Positions 54,880-64,000 of a stretch of 64,000 bases of DNA are shown here, piece after piece. Source of the DNA: Hemibagrus wyckioides (lineage: Eukaryota; Chordata; Actinopteri; Siluriformes; Bagridae); the NCBI RefSeq assembly GCF_019097595.1, contig NC_080711.1:13558928-13622927 (forward strand), read 5' to 3'. The notes under the pieces were generated by a model. That model was not told the DNA's origin, searched no databases, and saw only the letters and a program-made list of their open reading frames with translations. Each line of letters starts with the position of its first letter. The first letter of the stretch is position 1. Both the position numbers and the translations under genes were made by a program.

Positions 54880-55479
54880 CACTGTATTTCCAAAAGTTTT
54901 GGGACACCCCTCCAAATCATTGAATTCAGGTATTCTAATCACTTCCATGGACACAGGTGTATAAAATCAAGCACCTATGCATGCAGACTGCTTCTCCAAA
55001 CATTTATGAAAGAATGTGTCGTTCAGACATTCTGGACAATTTCATGCTCCCAACTTTGTGGGAACAGTTTGGGGATGACCCCTTCCTGTTCCAACATGAC
55101 TGCACACCAGTGCACAAAGCAAGGTCCATAAAGACATGGATGAGTGAGTTTGGTGTGGAGGAACTTGACTGGCCTGCAAAGAGTCCTGACCTCAACCCGA
55201 TAGAACACCTTTGGGATGAATTAGAGCAGAAACTATGAGCTATACCTTCTTGTCCAACATCAGCGCCTGACCTCACAAATGCACTTCTAGTGGAATGGTC
55301 AAACATTCCCATAAACACACTCCTAAACCTTGTGGGAAGCCTTCCTAGAAGAGCTGAAGCTGTTATAGCTGCAATGGGCGGGCCAAATCCATATTAAAAC
55401 CTACGGATTAAGAATGGGATGTCGTTAAAATTCATGTCCATGTAAAGGCAGATGTCCCAAAACTTTTGGCAATGTAGTG
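54880..55479 (+). mobile_element. Internally deleted Tc1-like element, unit 3
   Basis: As unit 2. Confidence 0.85.
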
Positions 55480-56065
55480 TATTTAATGTGATCAGAACAA
55501 GACAGATGACCTTTAAAGTCTTTTCATGTTTCATCATAAAATTGACATAATAAAGCCTCCAAAAGTCAGAATGCACAATCCCATGTGTATCAATCACACC
55601 AAAGTATGAACAATAACATCATAGAGGTCATCAGAGAGAAGTAGTTTGAAACAGAATCTCACCAGCTGATGGAGGGATCTGTAACCATACAGGGTGAACT
55701 GGAGGCACAATGGTGAGACATGTTTTCCATCGAGGGGTTTAGAAAGAAACTCATCGTCTTCAGACAGAATTTCACCTTCATCATCCTCCATGGTATTACA
55801 TCTATCTTGACTATCTATAAAAAACATACAAAATGTAAGTTTCCACTGCCAATAAAAGCACAGCAAAAATAAAACAGTGTGATATTTGATACATACTATT
55901 TTTTAGGATGTATCTGCATAAACCTATCACAACCATTCTTCTACAGGAAATAAATCAACTCATTAGACTTGGTTGTGTGCAAATGAGCTCAACAGTCCAA
56001 ACCCTAAATGAAAATTATTTTACCTCTTCTGCATAAACCTTTTTTCTCCATTCCGCTCCTCCTCA

Positions 56066-56585
56066 TGTCCACACCTTGAATGTCGAATCCCTGAATGTTG
56101 ACAAGACTAATGGAGAGCACAGAGTGACCATTCTCCGCTGTCCATCGACGGATCCTTGGGGGAGATCGTCAAGAGCACCAAATTCCTTAGTGTCCATCTG
56201 GCGGAGAACTTCACTTGGTCGCTCAACACCAGCTCCATCACCAAGAAAGCCCAGCAGCGACTCTACTTCCTGAGGAGGCTGAGGAAAGCCCATCTCCCTT
56301 CCCCCATCCTGACTGTGTTCTACAGAGGGACAATCGAGAGCATCCTGAGCAGCTGCATCACTGCCTGGTTTGGGAACTGCACCATCTCGGATCGCAAGAC
56401 CCTTCAGCAGATAGTGAGGACAGCTGAAAAGATCATCAGAGTCTCTCTTCCCTCTATCATAGACATTTACACCGCACGCTGCATCCGCAAAGCTAACAGC
56501 ATTGTGGCTGACCCCACACACCCCTCACACACACTCTTCACCCTCCTGCCATCTGGAAAGAGGTACCGGACTGAACTGTTCTACA

Positions 56586-56616
<31 letters not shown>

Positions 56617-57295
56617 ACTCAGGACTGAACTGTATACAACTCTGTGTCTCTCTCACACACGTACACACACACACTCTCTCTCTCTCTCTCGATTGTGTGG
56701 ACGCACACACATAATTTATATTGTTCATTACTTATTGCACTACCTCAACCTGTCATCTGCTGCTATAGTTATATTTATGTTTATTTCTATTTGCACTACC
56801 TCAACCTGTCATCTGCTGCTATAGTTATATTTATGTTTATTTCTATTTGCACTACCTCAACCTGTCATCTGCTGCTATAGTTATATTTATGTTTATTTCT
56901 ATTTGCACTACCTCACCCGCTGCTGTTGTATTTTTGCACAATATTTTTTTTACATCATTTCATTTTATCTTATTTTATTTCACTTACATTCCATTACACA
57001 TGTTCTTTTCATTCTTTTTCGGCGCTAATCGTCCTGTGTTTTTTGTGTTGTCTTGTATTTATTGTCTTTTGCGCTGTCTTGTCTATGCTCTGTTTGCACC
57101 TAGCTGCACACTGTGCACTTTACGTGGCTAAGACAACCTTCTGTCCTAGCTCTGTGGTGGGGTTTTTTTGTGTTGAACTCTTTGTTGTTGTATGTTTCTG
57201 TAGCACCAGGTCCTGGAGAAACGTTGTATCATTTCACTGTGTACTGCGTCAGCTATATGTGGTTGAAATGACAATAAAGCTTCTTGAATCTTGAA
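56066..57295 (+). mobile_element. LINE B, unit 3
   Basis: Three VNTR units and a longer (CA)n at 56590-56612. Tail as unit 2. Confidence 0.85.
56736..56903 (+). repeat. 56-bp VNTR in LINE B, unit 3 (3 copies)
   Basis: Three near-identical copies. Confidence 0.95.
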
Positions 57296-58135
57296 TCCTC
57301 ACTGTCCTCACTGTCAGATATGATTTGCCTAACATTCCAGTTCTGCTCTTGCTTTCCATAGAACAACTTTATGTCCATTTTCCTGGCACAATGTGTTAAA
57401 AGAAGTAAAATTAAATAAAAAAATGAATATTTTACATTGTGCAGAAATACTCGTGATGACATCAAAACACATTGTCAGCAAAAACGTCCTTAAAAACTGC
57501 CCCTTATCACACAACGTTGTCTTGAGGCAACAAAAGGAAAAACTTATTTTCTAAACATGCAAAGTACCAAAAAAACATTAAACCATGACGAAAATCTTCT
57601 TTTGCCTTCATGCATGCACATATATTTTTAATTTACAGTTAATGTCATTTTAAATTAGATTACCAAAGTAAATAATCTTACCTTCATCTCACACCATGTG
57701 CTCCTGCGACCATGTGGCAGAAAAGGAAGTCCCACCTTCAAATGATGCTGGATAGTGACCAGGGGTGTATCTAGGATTTGAAAACATGAGGGGTTGATCC
57801 CGAAACATCGGGGGCTACTTAGGGAGAGGGGGTAAGCAAGAATAACACGTTTTGTAAGAGCATTTTTATGTAATGTTCTTTAATAATAAACACAAATTAA
57901 CACAAACAGTATGCAACTTTAGAAAATTTAATTCAATCTTTTTTCTGACTCCTCCCATCATCCCAGAGTCTTGCTACTAAAAAAGGAGTTCATTCATTTC
58001 ATTACCTTTTCTCTCTCACACAGGTATGCCATGCAATATTATCTCTTACAGCTTGTGTGTGTAGCTGTGCCGTGGAGATCCTTTATTATTACTATTATTT
58101 TACAATAATCTATATTATACCTGCACCTATTATTT

Positions 58136-58755
58136 CATCAGAATCGGAATCAGAATCAGAAACAGAATCAGAAAAAGTTTTATTGCCAGGTACAGCAAAG
58201 GGTCAGCAAAGAGCACTTTACAGTACTAGGAATTTGTCTTGGTGTCAGGTGCAAACATATACACAGGTATGTAATGTCTGTACAAATGTACACAATTTTA
58301 GAAAAGAGCTAGAATAAGTTAAATAAATACTGTACAAAGTGACTTGCATGAGAAGTACTGCAATAGAATGTACAGTGAAAGTGACTGTCCAAACATATAT
58401 ACAGATGTGAGGTATGTACACAATCTAGAATGAGATAAATATTGTGTACAAAAGTGTGAGTTTGAATGAACAGTAGTGCAATTTAGAATGTGGAAGTGAG
58501 TGTCTGGGTTGGGGGGGTCATCTGGGGGTAAGTGAGGCACTGTTCAGCAGGGTGACTGCACTGGGGAAGAAACTGTTTGTGGCGTGAAGTCCTGGTCCTG
58601 ATGGACCGGAGCCTCTTGCCAGAGGGGAGGGACTGAAAAAGTTTGTTTCCGGGATGAGAGGGGTCGGATGCGATCTTGTGATGGAGGATGTGAGGATAGA
58701 TTCGATGATGGCAGTGTAGAAGTTCACCAGCATCTTCTCAGGGAGAAGATTCCTG
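58136..58755 (-). mobile_element. LINE A, unit 4
   Basis: Same as unit 3 by eye. Confidence 0.75.
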
Positions 58756-59312
58756 ATTTATGCTGCCAATACTGTATGAATTATTCTTTGATTATTTTTT
58801 TATTTTTTACAGCCTCTCTTCTCTCTGAGAATTCCTTTTTCTATTGACAGAACAGCCGAATGATGGAGTCTGTTCTGGCGCATTGTTCACCTAAGCCATG
58901 TCTGTATTTTAACTTAAATACTGCATTAGTTGAATAATAGAAAGTCAGGATGTTCAGACTGTAATGTCTTAGCGCTTTAACAGTTTATATTTTATTTAGA
59001 TCTATCTTTAGGTTTATTTAATTTAAGGCTTTTGTACGTCTTGGGTATGGAATAATATTCAAAAGGGTCCTTATGTCAGGGGTTTTCAGAATCAAAGACA
59101 GTGGGCCTCCTTTTTGACACAACATACATTTGTTAGCCTACTTTTATCAACTGTGTTAACATTAGATATAAAAAGTTAGACTTTTATCTGAATAATAAGA
59201 CTGTTGTGTTTTCTGACATTTTTATTGCTCTCCCGTTCAAGGGCTGTAAGGTATTTTAGTCACGTGGTGGGAAAGCGGCGCTGTGCAGACCGATAGGTGT
59301 ATGACATTAAAG

Positions 59313-59361
59313 TATCGCGAGAGCTGTTCTAGCGCATATTCCAGCGCAAGCTCTCGCGGTA
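59313..59361. repeat. GC-rich inverted repeat, unit 4
   Basis: Identical to unit 3. Confidence 0.75.
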
Positions 59362-59366
59362 TTTTG

Positions 59367-59398
59367 GTGTGCGCGCGTGTGTGTGGGCGCGCGCGTGC
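59367..59398. repeat. Alternating (GT)n/(GC)n tract, unit 4
   Basis: Same contracted form as unit 3. Confidence 0.85.
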
Positions 59399-59430
59399 AG
59401 AGAGAGACGTCAGAGAGAGATGTATATATA

Positions 59431-60649
59431 CAGGGGTTGGACAATGAAACTGAAACACTGGCCAATTTAGTGTTGGAGGTTTCATGGCTAAATTTGACCA
59501 GCCTGGTGGCCAATCTTCATTGATTGCACATTCCACCAGTAAGAGCAGAGTGTGAAGGTTTAATTAGCAGAGTAATAGCACAGTCTTGCTTAAAATATTG
59601 CAATGCACACAACATTATGGGTGACATATCAGAGTTCAAAAGAGGACAAATTGTTGGTGCACGTCTCGCTGGCGCATCTGTGACTAAGACAGCAAGTCTT
59701 TGTGATGTATCAAGAGCCACGGTATCCAGGGTAATGTCAGCATACCACCAAGAAGGACGAACCACATCCAACAGGAGTAACTGTGGACGCAAGAGGAAGC
59801 TGTCTGAAAGGGATGTCGGGGTGCTAACCCGGATTGTATCCAAAAAACTTAAAACCACAGCTGCCCAACTCACTGCAGAATTAAATGTGCACCTCAACTC
59901 TCCTGTTTCCACCAAAACTGTCCGTCGGGAGCTCCACAGGGTCAATGTACATGGCCGGGCTGCTATAGCCAAACTTTGGTCACTCGTGCCAATGCCAAAC
60001 GTCAGTTTCAATGGTGCCAGCAGCGAAAATCAGTGTGTCTTTCCCACATCCGGGAGAGTTACGGTGTGGAGAAGCCCCAAAGAAGCGTACCACCCAGACT
60101 GTTGCATGGCCAGAGTGAAGCATGGGGGTGGATCAGTGATGGTTTGGGCTGCAATATCATGGCATTCCCTAGGCCCAATACTTGTGCTAGATGGGCGCGT
60201 CACTGCCAAGTACTACTGAACCATTCTGGAGGACCATGTGCACCCAATGGTTCAAACATTGTATCCTGAAGGCGGTGCCGTGTATCAGGATGATAATGCA
60301 CCAATACACACAGCAAAACTGGTGACAGAGTGGTTTGATGAACATGAAAGTGAAGTTGAACATCTCCCATGGCCTGCACAGTCACCAGATCTAAATATTA
60401 TTGAGCCACTTTGGGGTGTTTTGGAGGAGCGAGTCAGGAAACGTTTTCCTCCTCCAGCATCACGTAGTGACCTGGCCACTATTCTCTAAGACGAATGGCT
60501 CAAAATTCCTCTGGCCACTGTGCAGGACTTGTATCTGTCATTCCCAAGACGAATTGATGCTGTATTGGCCGCAAAAGGAGGCCCTACACCATACTAATGA
60601 ATTATTGTGGTCTAAAACCAGGCGTTTCAGTTTCATTGTCCGACCCCTG
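59431..60649 (+). mobile_element. Inactive Tc1-like transposon, unit 4
   Basis: No difference from unit 3 seen. Confidence 0.92.
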
Positions 60650-61144
60650 TATATATAAAGGGATGTAAAAGAACTGTTACTTTCCAATAATTCTCTGAGT
60701 AGGGTAAAAGTAGAAGTACTCCTAAAATCTTTAGTACAAGTAAAAGCTGTTTTAAGCTGATTTGTAAGTTGTACCAAATTATGTTAAATCTTGAACAGCA
60801 CGGTCACACTGGATAACAGACACAACAACTGCAGTCCAAAATTAAACAAGTCCAAAATTTCTTAAAAAATCCAACAGACAGCTATGAAGAAGATAAAGCA
60901 GTTTTACTATCCACTATCTCCTGGTGTGCAGGCACACTGGTCAGCCTCAGGGTCAGGAGTCAGGACGATGAGGGTGGAAGGAAAATAGTATAATTAATAT
61001 CAGGAGGTTTATGAGGTTTTATTTCATTCAGAGATAAATTAGACAGAATATGTTTATAACAGGTCTTAGTGACATGTGTTTTGAATAAGTGTGACACTCT
61101 CATAGGTTTAACCAGAACTGAGGAGACAAGAGGCAGATATCAGA

Positions 61145-61277
61145 CATTTACGTTTCTGGCATTTAGCAGATGCCCTTATCCAGAGGGACTTACATTTTAT
61201 CTTATTTTCTACAACTGAGTAATTGAGGGTTGAGGGCCTTGTGGTGGATCTGGGATTGGAACTCACAACCTTCTGAT
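61145..61277 (-). mobile_element. SINE fragment, unit 4
   Basis: As unit 3. Confidence 0.6.
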
Positions 61278-62365
61278 TTTATTTAGCTTTCAGTGATTTC
61301 ATCTCAGTACACATACACACACAAACACACACACACACACACACTCTGACAGCATTTCACACAGTAACATGGCTGTTGTTTTAGAAAAATACTGATATGT
61401 AATACAGCAATACTGTACTCTTTTTACTGTGTAATTCTATGAAAAACAAATGAGAAATGTTTATGATGTTATAAAAAAAGACACTTGAGACATGTGTGTA
61501 TTGAACCAAAAATAATGTATTAACTATTTACAAGCAATGACAAATTGTACACTTCTTACAGATATTAATATTTTATACACTATTTTAATATTTTATGAAA
61601 CACTACATTTGTATAACTTAATATTAAAATCTAAATCTTAAAAATGTAATATTTACATATTTACATATTTACAACAATGCATGATTCTACAACTATACAA
61701 ATTATATTTATTTATTCATTCATATAAATTAGGTTAATACCCATAACTTAAATATACAACATTAATATTATAAAAATCCTACACATTTAACACAAACTAA
61801 ATCCAAATGCAAAATACAAAAGAAACAACAGACTCACATTTTTAACTAGATGCGATAACTACTTTAATCATAGCAAAATTATATCATTAAAATGATTTAC
61901 ATTTAGAGAGTATGCTAGAGATGGTGGTAAGAATCCTCTGGATGCCTGCGCAATCACACCGAGATTCATAACGTGACCGAATGATGTAGCTACGAACTAT
62001 GGGCTATGAGCTCATAAGAGCTGTTCTTAAAAAAACTACAGAAGAGGCCTGAGCATGAACACTGGGCTCTTGGGTCTACTGAAAATTTTGGGAAACAGAC
62101 GAGAAGGTATCAAGCGGATTCTCGCCACCCCACGTGTTTAAAAGGCTGAAATAATTAATTAATTTTTTAATTATTAAAAAAAGACTAATGCTGAAATCTA
62201 GGGGTAAAATACTTACCATACATACTTACCACAGATACTTACCATACATCATGGATATGAGGTGATGAACATGAGGTGATGACTAAGCTTTGGAACTTAC
62301 AGCTCTCCCATGAAAACAGAAACCCAGTGAACGGGGAATCGGACGATCCTCCTGATGAAATCCAG

Positions 62366-63534
62366 CTACCCATCCTGATCCACATGCTGCCGTCTACTCG
62401 GAGGGGCTTCTTCATTGCCGTCCTCTTCGTCCCTCCTCCTCCTTATGCCCTGGCATGGGACAGGAACATACAGCTGACCAGCCACGATGTGGTGCGGGTT
62501 AATCTGGACATGAGGCTGGGGCAGAGGAACTGTGGAACGTTGTGGATTCCCTGAAGGTGATGGCCTCCTCAATGGGGATGGTAGCGTTAGTGGGTATGTA
62601 CTCATCACAGAGGAAGGGTTAATGCGAGGGGATGGTCTCCTCCATACAGGAGAGAGGCCTCTCATAGGTTGGGATGTGCTCCCCACAGGTGGTGGGATCC
62701 ATAAAGGAGAGAGGCCTCTCATAGGTTGGGATGGGGTCCCCACAGGTGGTGGGATCCATACAGGTGGTGGGATCCATAAAGGAGAGAGGCCTCTCATAGG
62801 TTGGGATGGGCTCCCCACAGGTGGTGGGATCCATACAGGTGGTGGGATCCACATAGGAGAAAGGCTCCCCACAGGTGGTGGGATCCATACAGGAGAGAGG
62901 CCTCTCATAGGTGGGGATGGGCTCCCCACAGGTGGTGGGGTCAATAAAGGAGGGAGACCTCTCATAGGTGGGGATGGGATCCTCACAGGTGGTAGAGTCC
63001 ATAAAGGAGAGAGACCTCTCATCGGTGGGGATGGGATCCTCACAGGTGGTGGGGTGCATAAAGGAGAGAGGCCTCTCATAGGTGGGGATGGGATCCTCAC
63101 AGGTGGTGGGGTCAATAAAGGAGAGAGGCCTCTCATCGGTGGGGATGGGATCCTCACAGGTGGTGGGGTGCATAACGGAGAGAGGCCTCTCATAGGTGGG
63201 GATGGACTCCTCACAGGTGGTGGGGTCCATACAGGAGAGAGGCCTCTCATAGGTGGGGATGGACTCCTCAGAGGTGGTGGGGTCCATAAAGGAGAGAGAC
63301 CTCTCATAGGTGGGGATGGACTCCTCACAGGTGGTAGGGTGCATAAAGGAGAGAGACCTCTCATAGGTGGGGATGGACTCCTCACAGGTGGTGGGGTGCA
63401 TAAAGGAGAGAGACCTCTCATAGGTGGGAATGGGCTCCCCACAGGTGTTGGCATCCAAACAGGAGAGAGGCATAGCACAGGCCAGTTTTCATCGTCCTCA
63501 TCCTCCGGAAACACAAACGTCTCCCTCTGTGTCC
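62366..63534 (-). CDS. Proline-rich tandem-repeat protein, unit 4, exon 2 only
   Basis: Exon 2 is identical to unit 3 in length and translation (13 repeats, acceptor at 63535-63536). Exon 1 would lie just past the window end. Confidence 0.6.
62650..63473 (-). repeat. 57-bp coding VNTR, unit 4 (13 repeats)
   Basis: Same repeat order as unit 3. Confidence 0.95.
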
Positions 63535-64000
63535 CTGTGTCAAAGAAGATAAACAGACAATGCGGCACATTGAAAAACATCTCATAAAAAGAAGCAGAAA
63601 CCCCTTTTTAATAGCACTGTGTATGTTTTGTAAAGCAGAAAACAAGACATATTTACACAAGTTATACTACTGTAATCTTCCTATAACAGTGCAGAAAAAA
63701 ATTTATATACTCAGTATTTATATTCTGCATTTATAGGAGTTTCTTACGCTATCACGGCTTTAACAACTCGACAAACACGGACAATGAAAAATCGTCCAAA
63801 AAATAAAATAGATCATGTTATTGTAAACATTTTAACTTGTTTTATTCACTCTTTAAAAAACTATGAACACTGAAAAACAATTACTTAGCTACATGCTAAC
63901 TAGCCGTCTAGCTAATCTTTGCTAATACTCATCGGCTTGTCTTAGTAAACTTTAATAAGCGTTAAATAAACATTCCGACTTTTATCAAAAAAAAAAAAAA

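Larger units (their letters stand above)
55663..57682 (-). pseudogene. Acidic-protein gene fragment split by a LINE, unit 3
   Basis: Exon pieces are 57296-57382, 56024-56065 and 55663-55810, with a 5' exon donor at 57682. Target duplications lie at 56060-56065 and 57296-57301. Confidence 0.5.
44217..57769. repeat. Tandem array unit 3 (13,553 bp)
   Basis: It has 13 copies of the 57-bp VNTR and 3 of the 56-bp VNTR. It keeps the undeleted form of the L2-like LINE frame at 54441-54454. It has a shorter GC tract at 45814-45845 and several substitutions shared only with unit 4. Confidence 0.97.
57770..64000. repeat. Tandem array unit 4, cut by the window end
   Basis: All landmarks sit exactly 13,553 bases after those of unit 3, and I found no difference until the last 15 bases, where a C and a longer A run appear (63986-64000). 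The window ends in the intron of the proline-rich gene, so exon 1 of this copy is not seen. Confidence 0.97.

Overview
The window is vertebrate nuclear DNA, almost certainly from a teleost fish and plausibly a catfish. The evidence is GT-AG introns in a tetraspanin gene, abundant Tc1-like transposons, L2-like and Rex1/CR1-like LINEs, tRNA-derived SINEs and long (GATA)n tracts. The species-level guess is inference only.

Bases 1-17078 look like ordinary single-copy flank. They hold the last exon of a C2H2 zinc-finger gene (znf653-like, + strand, 1179-1356) and a complete seven-coding-exon tetraspanin gene (tspan1-like, + strand, 9636-15078). Old Tc1, SINE and LINE pieces and microsatellites fill the rest, including a nested palindrome at 4945-5660.

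Bases 17079-64000 are a head-to-tail array of a unit of about 13.5 kb: unit 1 17079-30505, unit 2 30506-44216, unit 3 44217-57769, and unit 4 from 57770, cut by the window end. Nearly all the length difference between units comes from two VNTRs (57 bp and 56 bp). Unit 1 starts beside a (TAGA)n tract, and its first 40 bases differ from the three internal junctions in the way expected if the first duplication arose by recombination between two copies of a short dispersed repeat. Units 3 and 4 look identical over the 6.2 kb that can be compared.

Each unit, left to right, carries: a minus-strand Rex1/CR1-like LINE 3' piece; a GC-rich hairpin plus a Z-DNA-type tract; a full-length but dead Tc1-like element; a SINE fragment; a minus-strand two-exon gene; its CpG/NRF1-type promoter; a Tc1-like 3' remnant; a CCAAT/TATA-like cluster; a minus-strand L2-like LINE with a long reverse-transcriptase frame; an internally deleted Tc1-like element; and a minus-strand gene fragment whose coding exon is split by a plus-strand LINE with its own VNTR. 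All these insertions sit at the same places in every unit, so they predate the amplification.

The most interesting content is the two-exon gene, which I do not recognise. Its splice sites join in phase to give a 399-437 residue proline-rich protein. The core is 12-14 repeats of 19 residues, most containing a PxxPxR (SH3-ligand-like) motif. The frame is intact in every copy seen, while the transposon frames next to it are broken. I read this as an amplified gene family on a macrosatellite-like array, with expression unknown.
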